Source: Cercis canadensis
Lineage: Eukaryota; Streptophyta; Magnoliopsida; Fabales; Fabaceae
DNA: 64,000 nt
NCBI GenBank assembly: GCA_003255065.1
Contig: QAOA01001167.1
Location: 52,496 to 116,495 of the forward strand
Reading direction: 5' to 3'
Shown here: piece by piece, positions 25,396-38,474 of the stretch
Layout of the letters: each line of letters opens with the position of its first letter
Position numbering within the stretch: position 1 is the first letter of the stretch
The notes under the pieces: model-generated
Databases searched by the model: none
What the model saw: the letters and a program-made list of their open reading frames with translations, nothing else
Told to the model about the DNA's origin: nothing
Made by a program: the position numbers and the translations under genes

Positions 25396-28139
25396 TATAA
25401 TACTCATTGATGAAAATGGGCACCGGTGCAAAAGCTCTTTATGAACGTTGGATTTTCATTCAATGGTTCAAATTGTGTTTAATGCTACTTGAAGAACCAG
25501 TTTTAAGAAATACAACAATATGACCTAATATTTTTATAAAATTATGCAATGACCCCAAAATCGTCTCAGTTCAACAACAGCTCCCAACTTCATAAAACAC
25601 AAAGCACTCCCCTCTGTCTTTCTCCCCTCTCTCGCCCGCAAGTCCGACCTGTCTAGACTTCTCTCAGATAATATGACGATCTTCAATTGATGATATTATA
25701 GATCCTATAATGCAGATGTTAACTTTCATAGCTATGGGAGCGTGATCAGCAACATTAGAAATTTTTTAAGAAGAGGATGAAAAAGTGTCATATGCTAAGA
25801 GAGGCTAATTAAGGAGCTGATTTCACAACAAAATTTGGAGCAAGAGAGCAAGAGGAGTGATCTTATTACGTCAAAGACGATTTGAGAAGAAACGAATATG
25901 AAGATAGAATGTATTGATACATCCTTCAATGTACAGTACATGTATATATAGTAATTCACATAATTGATGTGTAAATAATCAACCAATCAGATTAATATCA
26001 ATCTAACTAACTAACTGAATGACTAACTGAATTTTGTTATCTAACTGACTATGCACTCTGTCTAATAGATCTTGCTTTTATCAACCTCTTATGAAACTCT
26101 CTGTAATTCTGTTAACTGATAGGATGGCTGTTGCTTTTCCTAGAGTGTAATTTTTCTCTTCTCCTTTGATTACCAACAAAAGTTATAGATCCCATAACAT
26201 TTTATCCTAAAAAATTGTCTCATCTCAATTATATTATATTTTCTGTAATATAATTTCTTATTCTTCTATCTGTAATAATGTGATGATAATAGAGAGTATA
26301 TATGAATGTAATGATTGAAGTCTATTGCATATGTTTTACGTAAAACACTGATGCAAGGAGTTCTAATATAAAAACTTACCCGTGACATGCACGGCCTAAA
26401 ACTTGTATTGTATAAAATAAAATCCAATGTTTCTTTTTTAAAAAATTTTACTTAAAATTCATTTCATTAACCAAAGGGCTTGTGGCTGGGTGATATTGAA
26501 AACATTCTTAAGAATTGCAAGTTTTGTGTTGAAACCTGAAGTTTTAGATAAAATATGAAAAAATTGTTCTTTTTTTAAATTCAAAATTTATCATGCGTGT
26601 GTGTCTATATATATATACTCCTATTTTTAATTTTTGAAAATTGATGTTCTGGAGTTTCATACCATACCAACTACGAAACTCATACCAATACATGTGCAAC
26701 ATAATTCATTGTTCTATCCATTCTATTTGAGAGAGTTTTTAAAATTGTAATACTTCAATTCCTTCCAAAATCTCTGAGAGAGGCTCATAGCTTGCGAGAA
26801 CATTTACTAAAAATATAGTGAGGTATCTCTTCAGAGTAGTGTGTAAGGGCATAGTGAGGTATCCCTCTTTTATGAATGGAGAATCTCATGGTTGTTATAA
26901 AATGCTTTGCAAGTGCCTGGGAAATTTACTCAAGTACTCGAAATACACAAGTGAGATCTTGAGAAAAAGACGTAGGCGGGAATTGTCAAATCTATCTAAA
27001 CCATTGTGTTTGATCTCTCCATCCTTACTCTTTTTACTTCGAGCTCATACTTTGTTTTTACTTTTTATATGAATTGCTCTATGCTCTTGCTCAAATATTA
27101 TTTATTTGAGTCCTTTTGCAATTTTTTGAGCTTATCTAGACTTATTTTATTTGCTCGCATCATTGCTCTTGGATTCTAGCTCATATTTTACCATTATGTA
27201 TTGATTTTCTGGAAACAAAGAGGAGGATTTGCAAAAGGTCTTGAAATACCCAATTCACTAGTCTTGGGTGTAGGTTGCTTTGACTAATAGTGAATTCGTA
27301 AAGGACTTACAAACTCTTAGCTAACTCGAGCTAGTTATGATCGTGTAAGAGTTACATCTTTAAAAAATAATTAATAAATGTGCATATAACTAATAAGGAA
27401 TTATATTATGCAAAAAACTAAATAGGATTCAAATAACTGACATAATTGGTGGTAATTAAATATTAAATTTCAATTAAAATAAGCCAATTGTCTGATTAAA
27501 TTAAGAAAAGTCTAACATTATTTTACCATTTATGAGCTTAAAAATGAGTTCATCATAAGTTTGTGTTCACTCAATTTTATAGTGAGTTTATAAAAAAAAA
27601 AAAAAAAAAATTTTGCTTGCGAATTAACTTAATTTTCTCTATAAACTCATAAACTCGTATAGGTTTATAAGTTAACTAACAATTTGAACAACTTCTATTC
27701 AAAATTCGCCAAAGAGCACTTATAAATGAAGGGCTAGCCATTTTAACATCACTTGCTGAAGGATAACTCCTATTCACAATTCCATGTGTCCCTTTGTCTT
27801 TTCAGGAGTAGTGTTATATTTGCCTTGTTAACAACATACATATAAATTTTATTGGATTTTTTAAAATTTTAATCTAACAACATACCTTTTAGAACTGTAT
27901 AAACTATCATTCTCCTTCTCACAACTTCAAACGAAAGAAAAATTCTTGGAGTTTGCAAAGTTTGCAAAGTTTGTATAAGAATATTCTCACAATCTATTAC
28001 TTTTTTCACAATTTTTCATGACTTTTTCATTTTTTTTTGGCCGTGTCAATTTTTGTATGATTGAGTCCCAGTTTAATTTACATCTTATAATTTGGGTGGA
28101 AACTATGACATTATATTAAGATATCCTAATTATGCCATG
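25396..28139. other. Gene-poor spacer
   Basis: AT-rich sequence with scattered short frames of no recognisable homology and a run of about 18 A near 27591-27610. No HEN1 upstream exon was found here. Confidence 0.5.
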
Positions 28140-29431
28140 AATTTTGTTAGCTCCATAATTCTCTAATCTTGTTTTGATGATAACAAATGATCTTATATCT
28201 TCTAATCTATGTTTTGGTTTAAGTGTTTTACTTAGAATAGGTTAGCAAGGAAAGTTAAGAATTGGTTCTTCATGTTGTAAGAACTAGTTCTTAAACTAGT
28301 TTACTCTTCTGGATGGTTCTAGGCGTGTGAAGTTTTTGAATTGCATAAGTGCATACTGTGCATGTCAGAAGGTCACCTCAACTTGTGATATAACTGTTTT
28401 TTTTATTAAGAGTTGGTGGATATCCACTTTTTAAGGGAAGTTAGTAAAAAGTATCTTATTTGCTACTACAAGACAAAGGAAATGGTTAGTGGACTTTGAT
28501 TAAATATTTGCATGACATCTGTCCTCATATCAAGGGTGGAGAATGCTCTTCACGTGTTGTTGTTTCTTCCTTGAAATTCAGCCCTTCAAACCTTCAGAAG
28601 ACTATAGAAGAAGAAATAGGAAAATAGAGAGCAAGGGTTAGGGTGTGATTGTAGCTCTGCCCCTTTAATATTTTCAGTACCTAATTTCTTTTCTTCTTCC
28701 TCATGTTCTACGCTTTTAAAATCTTCTCTATTGAGATAGTGTCTTTTATGGGGATTTATTTTTGATAAAAGGGGTTTTGTATTTAGATTTCTAGGGAGAA
28801 ATCTGGGTGTGTGATCTTCCTTCATTTGTGTTGGAAGAGATAAGTTTATGGTGAGCTTTGAAGAAAAACCATGGATGTAAAGCTTATAAAAGGTTGGACA
28901 ACTAAACTTGATTCTGAGTTCTTGGTTAGCTTGAAGCAAAAAACCATGGATGTAAGCTTGGAGAAGCTTGGACAACTAAACTTGGATTTTACTGGGACCT
29001 TAAGAAATTAAGAGAGTGGATGTAGGCAATTTGGCCGAACCACTATAAACTTCTGTGTCAAATCTCTTCTCCCTTCATCTCTTTAATTTTGAGCTATTTA
29101 CACTTCTGAATTTTATCTGTGTTTCTGATGCTGAAGTGTGATATTCTGGGTTTCTATTATTCTGCTCTTCTTTGATTTAACTAGTTCTTTGAGTTATGTT
29201 TATGTTTCTGGATATGGAGTGTAATATTTTGAATCTGTTACTCTGTTGGCTAAACTAGTTTTGTTTCTCTGTTTGAGCTCTATGTTATTCGAGAACTAGT
29301 TCTTCAGGTAAAAGAACTAGTTCCTATAGAGAATTGAACATTGTTCTGCGTTTTCGAAACTAAATTAGTTTTAAATTTTGAAAACTCCTATTCACCTCTC
29401 TCTAGAAGTATTTCCTGCAACCTTCAAATTT
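28140..29431. mobile_element. Solo LTR of a copia-type retrotransposon
   Basis: The 1282-bp unit at 28145-29426 starts TGTTAGCTCCATAATTC and ends CAACCTTCA, giving TG...CA termini. It is flanked by identical 5-bp copies of AATTT at 28140-28144 and 29427-29431. The early GTTTTGATGATAACAAATGA and the late CTATTCACCTCTCTCTAG are typical of plant copia LTRs. There is no internal coding region, so LTR-LTR recombination probably removed the rest. It has an internal 74-bp tandem duplication near 28870 and 28944, each starting CCATGGATGTAA. Confidence 0.78.
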
Positions 29432-29872
29432 TACTCCCAAATGTGTAGAAAACTAACTTGTAGTGTGTTCCACCATTAGTTGAATCTGTGAACCCTACTA
29501 ACCCCGATTAATCTAAGCAGCACCAGCCTTTCTATATCATATTTCAGTGCAGTGCATAAGGATGTTTTACTCAATAGATCCTAATGCTACAAAAAGAAAG
29601 AGAAGACAAATTGTTCAACGGACACTGAATATGTGGAAACGTCATTCCATAATAGGGGGACAAATGTTAAAGGATAGAAAGATTAAAAGAGCTTCATTGC
29701 CAAGTTGACAATATTCTATATTACTTAGTTCCCATACAAGAGACAACCAAGAATCTTATTGCAGTTCAGTGGCCAGTAGAAGGGATTCTACCAAAGAATT
29801 GCATTTGAAAGAAATCCCTTCTAACATAATCATCCCGATAATGATTTTTTCTTTAAGAAAAAGACTTCCCTT
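29432..29872. other. Spacer and probable 3' UTR of the alpha-glucosidase gene
   Basis: No coding sequence recognised between the solo LTR and the alpha-glucosidase stop codon. Confidence 0.5.
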
Positions 29873-32800
29873 CTAGCTTATTCCTATTTCCAGCTTAAAT
29901 TCCTCTCCTATGAGAAGTGATAATTTTGAAATTTCTATAATAACAAACTGTGAGGAGCTGTCAAATTGCCTCTTCACAATCGCCCTTCCATTTAAGTTGG
30001 TACCCTTGACAATGTTTAACTGCATTTGTGAATCCCTTTCTACTCTCTTACCCTTAGGTATCCCCAAGAAAGTTACTTTATCTATGATCCAATTTTGATG
30101 CCGGGCGAAATATCCATTTCTGACCTCAGAAGCAACAAAAACTATATTATTGTTTACTGCACCATAAAATCTTACCAAGGTCCATGGTACATTCCATCCT
30201 CCCATGTCAAGTGCCTCTCCATCATCCAAAAAGACTTCTCCATAACTATTTCTGCTGCTACCTAGAACGACCACAAGTTCAAATGCTGTTTTCCGAGCAG
30301 ATTTTGTTGTCATCTCTTGTCCTTGTAAGGCTAAAATATTACCTTCCCGAACATGAACATTTATGTGATCAGGTGGTGCATCAAGCCTCACATACTTTCC
30401 TGTTGTTACAGATACTGAATTTGAGATATTGAAGAGGTCAAACCAGACTCCTGTAGGAAAATATGCATCCACTGTGATTGTTCCTGACTTCAAAACAGGT
30501 GACACGATTACCCCTTTACCTAGTAGAAATTGTGTATCTACTTCGTAAGTTGTAACATCCTCAGGAAATGAAAAGAATAGGGGTCGTGCAATGGGTATCC
30601 CCTTTACATGTGCTTCATACATTAATGTGTAGAAATAGGGGAGGAGGCGATAACGAAGACCAAGCACTTTTCTAGCTGCATTAGCAACTGAATCCCAAAG
30701 ATACAGTTCTTGACGAGTTGAATCAATTGATGAATGATCTCTTGCAAAGGGGTAAAAGGCCCCCAACTACATTTGACAGAAACAAGGGAATTAGATTCTA
30801 TGAACTCCATAGAATTTAAAAGAAATTAAAGGAATGCTTTTCCTCAATTCCCCAACTCTAGCACCCATATACTTCCTAGATTAACAAATGTAAAAGTACT
30901 TTATCTCAAGCAAATAGATGCATACCTTTACAGAAAATAATCTTTTTCCTTTTCCAGATTAGGTATGTTTGTGAATAATGAAAATAATAAAGGAAGCGAA
31001 TATTTTCACATTCTATTTTACTAATGTCATACTTTATTTTATTGTCTAAATATGATATAGACTAAATTGCTCTAATTCAATATAGAAACTTTTGCATATT
31101 GAATTATGCATTAGGTAGGATTATACAAATAAATGTATCACTATTTATTAGATGATGGATAATTTTGTCTATGTATTAAGTAATAGTGGATGTGAAAATA
31201 GCAATTCCCAAAATAAAACCTAAACAAAAACTATATAAATGCTCCAATATCTATAGCATTTGACGGGTCTAACAAATTTACCTGAATCCACCGCCGACAA
31301 AGTTCTTCATTTGTATTTCCAGAGAAACCACAAATATCAGCTCCAACCATTGGAATCCCAAAGATTCCAGAATTTAAAATGGATGGGATTGAGTATGCCA
31401 AATCATTCCATGTAGCAGCATTATCTCCAGTCCAGTGTGCTGCATACTTTCCTGAGCTAATAAAATTTGATCTACTGAGAATGAAAGGCCTTCTACCAGT
31501 TATGTGCATTAAGGCCTTGTTAGTAGCTTTGCATTCTAGAAGTCCATACAAATTATGTGCATCATACTCAGTTATATTACCATAGTGCAGAGATGTTGCA
31601 GGAATTGTGTTAGTGTTAATAGGTCTTCGAATTCCAGCATTGTTAATTTTGTAGGGAGGGTTATCAAGGGTAGACGATGGAATGGGAGATGAGGTAATGA
31701 AATTGGATAACTCATTCATGTCAAGCCATAAACCATCAAAAGGAAGAAGGCCCTGAAATAATTTGATTTCCCCAGCCCAAAAATCTTGGCTACGTGGGTT
31801 TAGAAAATCAGGAAAGTGCACTGGTCCAGGCCAAACTTCACCTAGATAATTGTTTCCCTCGCGCTTTATGTAGACATCAGCTTGCAAACCTCTAATATAG
31901 GTTCCATATGTCTTATTTACACTGACACCTGTTTATAAATTTGCGTTAGATCAATAAGAGAGGCAAATAAATATCCACAAACATAAAAGAGAAGAGTAAG
32001 TTTTTTAAACTAGTAAGAAATTGCCCTATGTAGAAATTAGGTTATACCAGGATCCAATATTAGCACATATTTCTGACCGTTTTGGTGAAGAGTATCCACA
32101 AATCTTCTCATCCTATCCAGTGGGAAGTTGATGGGATCAAGTGTAAAATCTTTATATAGATCCATGTAATCAATATCGGTCCACATAACTTCTAGAGGTA
32201 TACCAGCTTTTGCATAGTTGGCAACCACATTCTCAACATCATTGACATCCTTGTAGCCATATCGACACTGATGAAAGCCTTGAAAAAAACAAGATCATAG
32301 CCATGTAGATTAGCGAAGATAATCTGCATTGTGGATTAGCATGTACAGACAGGAAATTTCAGTTTAAAATGAGATATTGATGCTCATCAACAAATCTATC
32401 CAAGGAGGCAATCGACCATTTGCATTGGTGTTGAACTCAAAAACAAAAGGAGGGAGGAGAATTCATAAAAAAAAAACAAAGAACATAGTTACAATTTATG
32501 AAATCTATTCTTATTGGTACTAAAACCTGTCTAAAAGCAAAACAAGTGTAGGCCGTAATCAACTTCTCTTACTATATTTACTAGCTGCACACATTCATAA
32601 AAAAAAATAAAATTGTAAAAGGTTATTGTAGAGTTCTTGAAAAATACAATAAAAGTCACTTATGTCTCTAATTTTTTTTTTTTTTGTATCATTTCACTTT
32701 TTAAAAGTTTAAAAAGTCAATTTAATTATTCTTTTACAGAGACCCAAATGATAGTAACACAGTATCAATTTCTTTTCAACCCATTATATGATCAAGAACA

Positions 32801-35154
32801 AATATGCATAACATAGACCATGGATCAAACAACCAATCAATCAAGGCCACACAAGAGAAAATCAAATGCGATGAAGAACAAAAATATTAAAATGGACACT
32901 ATGATGTGTATTACTTACCAAAGGACCAATATGGCATCATAGTGGGTCTACCAATAAGTTCTGTGTACTGCTCCATAACCAATTCCGGCGAGGGCCCACC
33001 AAAAAAATACAAATCCAGAATCCCTCCAATTACTTTATAGGTAATACGATCCCCATCATATACTATGTCCATTCCATTACTATTGAGCAGCAATACCCCA
33101 TGGGTGGTTCCAGCATTTACTCTTCCATCAGCTGAGGGAGATCTAACATCTATGTAAAATGGTTGGGACCCATAAAGGTTTACATCGAGATTCGCGCTAC
33201 CAATGTCGGCATTCCACAAGGTAAGGGTCTGATTAGGTTGGAGCTTGAAGGAGCTCTTGGTGTGCTCACCAAGGCCGTACAAAGAAGCTCTGTGTTTGGG
33301 AAGTGAAGAAGAAAGTTGAAGGTACTGGTCTTTAAAGACGAGGAATGTACCTGAATCCAAATAGGAACAGATGCACATATATATCAGTCGTTGGTCTTCT
33401 AGCCGTTAAGAATAGAAGCACATATACATGGTATGCTATAATACTTTCCTTGGGGTACCACTATACTATTTATGTATTTAAGCGGGTTATGGTGAAATTT
33501 ACATCTTGTAATCATTATCATTGAAAAGATCTTAAAAAAAAAAAAATCATTCAGTATGAGTTAAAACAATATACATAAACAGTATAATACAAAAAAAATA
33601 TCAAATTAATAATAATTATGAATAATAATTCTGTCAGCAATCTCAATTTCAAGAAATGAGTTTCACTAAAACCTGATGGAGTGGTACGATAATATGCTTG
33701 TTCATCTTCTAGCCATTTGTCACAAATCAAGACACATAGATCCATGGTCAATGCTATATGTTACTTTACGTTGGACACTTAAATGCTTTGATGGTTAATC
33801 ATATCAGCCATGTAATGGCTAAACAGTTTGGCCTTTAAGGCTAAGTTAATTACCTATTATAATATATTAAGACACATATGCTATATATATATATATATAT
33901 ATATCCGTACAAGGAGGCCCTGTCTTTGGGAAGTGAGGAAGAAAGTTGAAGGTACTAGTCTTCAAAGATGAGGAATGTACCTGAATCTGAAGGGTTCGGT
34001 GAAGTGTCAAAGAGGACATCGCCGGAGGATCGGCGAGCGACGGTGAAACCAAATGGGGTGGTGCTGTGGAGTGTGAAGATGAGGTCAGAATCGGAATGGG
34101 TGAGACAGGGTCCTGGGTTTTGCAGAACTTGGTGGTGCTGGGATTCAAGAGAGAAACGGGAATAGCGAGAAATCACTTCTTGTGGGATTTCCCATCTTTG
34201 TTGCTTGGAATTGGTGATTCTTACCCTCAAACGATCTTTGGACTCAAAGCTACACATAATATATGAATAGATAACAGAGCAAATGTGAAATGGAATAAAC
34301 TCGGCTCAAAATAAATAAGGGAAATCATAGGAAAAGAATACAACTCGGTCGAATTCGTTTAGTCAACTGTTCACTCATAATCAAAAGCACTAACAATTAT
34401 ATAAAATGTCCATAATATCTTCAATTAACAATAAAATTTTTGCAGTGAAATTTTAGAAGCAACTACAATTTAACAACCGCAACTCCTGCTAGAATTTAAT
34501 TGCTAAATTTTAATTATTAACTAAGGGTATTTTGGATATTTTATACCTTTTACACTTTTAACTAACATTTAACGATTGACTTAATGAATTAGATTAAGTT
34601 ACATTAAAATCTTTAGATTTTAAAAATAGAGAACGTAAAAATACAAGATAGGAACAAATATTTTACTCTAATTATTAAGCAAAAAGAAAATAAAAAAAAA
34701 TAGTAGTAGAGCGTTATTGCATAACATGGATTAAAAATGTATTAATTACTATTTTACTGAATGATGAACAATTAAAATTAATTCAAAAATCATCGATAAT
34801 TCATCATGATGAAAGAGTGGCTTCGTCTGTCTTTTTTCCCCTTAAATTAGTTTATTACCTGGCAACGAGGTGGAGCTGTGGAATATCAGGTCCAAAAACA
34901 GAGGAGGCCTTGATGAGGTTAAGATCAGCAATCAAAGACTTCCCTGACCACGATGAGGAATCAATTCTTGCACTTGCAACGGTGTAGCCATAACCAATTG
35001 ATTCAAAATCTTGTGGATCTGTTTCTCTTTCTCCTTCTGGAAAAGAGGTTGATGAATCTGCTAAAGCAGCACTAAGGAAAACGCAGAAAAAGAAGAAAAG
35101 TGCTGGTCGTTGACTTAGAAACAGAGTAGCTCTGTTCTTCGTCCTCATGGGCAT
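29873..35154 (-). CDS. Alpha-glucosidase (glycoside hydrolase family 31)
   Basis: Secreted retaining GH31 enzyme of the plant AGLU1 type, releasing glucose from alpha-glucans. Six exons: 34859-35154, 33981-34249, 32919-33350, 32048-32278, 31282-31928 and 29873-30766, 2769 nt or 922 residues, normal for the family. A signal peptide is evident ([17 protein letters not shown]). Family blocks include [20 protein letters not shown] and [20 protein letters not shown]. The nucleophile motif [13 protein letters not shown] puts the Asp near residue 479. The acid/base Asp is in HWTGDN near residue 578. WTDIDYMD favours alpha-glucosidase over alpha-xylosidase (WNDDDHMD). The intron between exons 2 and 3 is flanked by duplicated exon sequence. 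The intron between exons 5 and 6 carries a MITE. All frames stay open, so it is probably functional. Confidence 0.92.
30992..31209. mobile_element. MITE copy 2, inside an alpha-glucosidase intron
   Basis: About 218 bp with terminal repeats GGAAGCGAATATTTTCAC and, reverse complemented from the right, GGGAATTGCTATTTTCAC. The stretch TGTCTAAATATGATATAGAC is shared exactly with MITE copy 1. It lies between exons 5 and 6, clear of the splice sites. Confidence 0.7.
33275..33357 (-). repeat. Duplicated exon segment, copy A (used as start of exon 3)
   Basis: An 83-bp segment collinear with 33905-33987, 630 bp away in the same orientation, with about nine differences. In this copy the AG of ...GATTCAG serves as splice acceptor and the frame is open ([18 protein letters not shown]). 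Confidence 0.85.
33905..33987 (-). repeat. Duplicated exon segment, copy B (end of exon 2 plus intron start)
   Basis: Partner of 33275-33357. Here GTACAT after TTCAG is used as the donor. Reading on into the intron gives TFLIFED, a TAG stop, then [17 protein letters not shown], so the unspliced copy is broken by a stop in place of the Gln codon. Confidence 0.85.
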
Positions 35155-35495
35155 TATCGCTATGTATGTGTGTGCGTGAGTATAGAAAACGATGGCCTTC
35201 TAATTTTAATGGTGTGTATTGATAATAGCCATCATTCTCAATCCTTAATGGACACTGAGAGTGACGGGAAAGTATTGTTTTTCTTGCACATTNAAGAAAA
35301 GTGCTGGTTGACTTAGAAACAGAGTAGCTCTGTTCTTCGTCCTCATGGGCATTATCGCTATGTATGTGTGTGCGTGCGTGAGTATAGAAAACGATGGCCT
35401 TCTAATTTATAATGGTGTGTATTGATAATAGCCATAATTCTCAATCCTACATGGACACTGAGAGTGACGGGAAAGTATTGTTTTTCTTGCACATT
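35093..35495. repeat. Tandem duplication of the alpha-glucosidase 5' end across a single N
   Basis: 35093-35292 is repeated almost exactly at 35294-35495, with a lone N at 35293 between. Both contain the initiator region (MPMRTKNR on the minus strand) and the upstream flank. The second copy would give a decoy upstream ATG. The N at the junction suggests an assembly or allelic artefact. Confidence 0.8.
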
Positions 35496-35604
35496 GTGGT
35501 TGTGCGTATAAGTTTAGGTGGCCACTATTTTTTTTCTCTATAATTGGGAAGTTTAAGACAAAATGAATATATAATTTTGATAATATTACAAAAAAAGTTT
35601 TAAC

Positions 35605-36470
35605 ATCAAGTGATTCCGGTACGGGGAGGAAATACAAGTACGATATTTTTTTAAAAATAGAAGTACAGATACGTCATATATATATATATATATATATATA
35701 TNATATATAATTTAATTATAAAAAATATAAATATTCAATAAATAAATCAGTTCATAAATTTATTTTTCATTTTATCTATGTAAATAAGCTTTAAAAATTA
35801 TAATATAACACTAGATTAAAGTTTTTTAGTTTATTCAGGGTAGCCCTTTGATGTAGTTATGTTATATTATTTTTGTTCTCTTCCCTTTTCTGTATTATCC
35901 ATATAATATAACATAAAAAATAAAATAAAAAAAGACTCCAGAATCCCCTTCCCTCTCACCCTCGACTGTCTCTCTCCCTCCTCCTCTCACCTTATCTGAG
36001 TTCTCTCTCACCCTCGTCTCTCTCTCCTCTCACCTTCTCTGAGTGCTTTCTCGCCCTCCTCCTCTCTCCTTCGCCCTCCTCTCTTGACTCGACCTCCATC
36101 CACGGCCAGCCCCCCAAGTATTGCGGTCGGTCGCCTTTCGTATTGGAAGGTCTCTGCTATGGTAATGAATATGCTCTATCTTTGCCTAAATTTAAGTTAT
36201 GAATCTGCTCTATCTTTGCCAAAACAAACAAACCAGTACCCACGATTCAATTTTTCATTTTGAATTGCCGTTTTTCTTGTCTGAGGCTTGGTACAGGTCT
36301 TTCCCAGATCATTATAGAAGCTCAAAAATTGTTGGGTTGTGAGATTATTTGGATATTGAAGGAAAAAAAGAAGGAGGGTGGAGACTGGTGGGCGTTTCCG
36401 GCACTAGTACGCGTACTGCGTTTCGAAAACGTACCAGAAACGGGTACGGCAAGATAATTGCGTTTCGGTG
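35605..36470. mobile_element. Possible non-autonomous hAT-like element
   Basis: The left end has GATTCCGGTACGGGGAGG and a further GTACG motif near 35638. The right end, reverse complemented, starts near CTATGTTGCACCGAAACG, again with several GGTACG/CGTAC motifs. The ends are weakly inverted and I could not fix a target-site duplication. The interior holds a TA microsatellite (N at 35702) and a CT-rich tract at 35940-36110. No coding sequence recognised. Confidence 0.3.
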
Positions 36471-38474
36471 CAACATAGCTTTAAAACTAAGTGGATAAAA
36501 GAAAAATATATTAAAGATATTATTAGATTTTTTTGACTTTGATTATTTATTAAATTCAAATAATATCAACTATTTAGATATTTAATTGGTGGGTAATTTA
36601 GTTTTTCAGAATATTTATTATGACATCAAAATTAAATTATGAATTCACAAACCCCTAATTAGAAGGGGATACAATTATTTTTTAATAGCATTTCTCTAAA
36701 TATAAATTATTTTTCAAAAAATTAAAACACGGTATAAATTTAAGAGAGGGGCTCCTATGCTACCTTACTTTTTTGGGGTATGGGTACGTAAGGCATCTAC
36801 TCCAATCAGCACAACAAATAACCTTTGCTTTTCCTCAAATCTATGATGTTTTCTAACAAAACAAACATAAAAAATGAAAATAAATTTTGAAGACTATAAT
36901 GAAAATAAAATAGAGATAGGAATAATTACGGAAAAAAAGAAGAAGAAATATTTCTTATATTTCTTTCCAAAATAGAAATGAAAAGTGATAATTTTATTTA
37001 AATAGAAAATTAACCATTGGTTAAGGGGCACAATAAAATAGTCATTGTAATTTTATTTTCTCTGCCTATATCATAATCAATCAATTTTGTTCCAGAATTA
37101 TTTTATCAAGGATATTTCCATATTGATTTGAATAGAGTTCTAGTCGGTTCCTTTTTTCATGTTAGTCAATTGTTTGATTGAAAATTTTGATTCTATTTCC
37201 TTTTTTGTATTGCACCTAATTTACTATATAAACTTGCACAGGCTTTTGTTGAAAGCAACAAGGAATTACTTCCTTTCTGCCAGAAATTTACATTTTCCAA
37301 AACTAATAGGTGAGTGACCATGCATGAGCGCTGGGTTTGGCTTCTTGTGTATTTAGGATTTTATTTTTTAAATTCTCTTTATTATTCACTCATACTTCTG
37401 AATTCTGAATAGGTTGCATCTTCTTATCTTTTCTTTAACTTTGGTTGACACTGATTTTGTCTGCTTAGTTTCCTTTGCGACAATGGTGCTGCAAAATAGA
37501 GTGCCTCTATCCCAGTTAAATTACAGCAACAGGTTAGAAATGTTAATTTCCCTGTTCAAAAAAAAAAAGTTAGCATTCCACTTTTTTCAATTTACGTTTT
37601 TTTGTTTTTCTCATGTCTTGCATTTTTATATTCTTATATATATATATATTTCTTTGTGAGATTACTTCAATTGAAATTGCCATAGAAATCAGATACATAC
37701 CATCACATGCTGATAAATTTTCCCTCACACTTAGGAGTTCAAGTTTTTCAAGTTACCAAAATGGCAGTCTCCAGGATCGTATAGAGATTTCAGATGATGA
37801 GAGTGACCAATCTAATGACAGTACATATTATTCAATAGAACGCTCCGTTGTCCAGTGTGCAAGTTGCTTTAAATGGAGGTTAATTCCAACCAAAGAAAGA
37901 TATGAAGAAATACGTGAACATATCCTTGAAAGGCCCTTTTTTGTGGAACAGCTTGCGAGTGGCCTGATGATGTATCTTGTTTCGATCTAGAGGATGTTTG
38001 CCCAGATCAAAGCAGGCAGCTTTGGATTATTGACAACCCTGCTCATCCACGGCCTCCTCCTCGATGGCAACGCCTAATTCGGATGAAACATGAAGGAAGT
38101 ACCAAATTGGCAGAGATGTATGCTTCTTCCAAAAGTTACTCTTTTCATAACTCTTAAAATTTTGTGGTGGATTGAACTGTGTATTGTTTTGAAATATATA
38201 ACATGATTATGATTGTTTCTTGAAAGACAAAAGGGTATTGGTTAATGATTGACTTAAAATTCATGCTTAAAAGTTTATCCTTTTGTATGCATACTCTAAA
38301 TTTGCTTCATTCTTCACAAATATATGGCCACTCTCCATGATATATTGAGCCACTTTAACAAACTGTGGTAATTCTGTCTTTTGAATATTTCAGATATTAT
38401 ATGGCACCAACTGGCAAGGTATTCGGCACACCAGAAGACATTGAGAAGTAGGGTTCTTCATTTCCGTTCCTTCA

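Noticed and set aside
28586-28975. 129-codon open frame on the minus strand
   Set aside because: It lies wholly within the solo LTR, includes its 74-bp tandem duplication, and has no recognisable homology.
33955-33980. Exon 2 of alpha-glucosidase reading through to TAG as a truncated protein
   Set aside because: A good GT donor precedes the stop, and splicing to 33350 restores the conserved protein exactly, so truncation is less likely.
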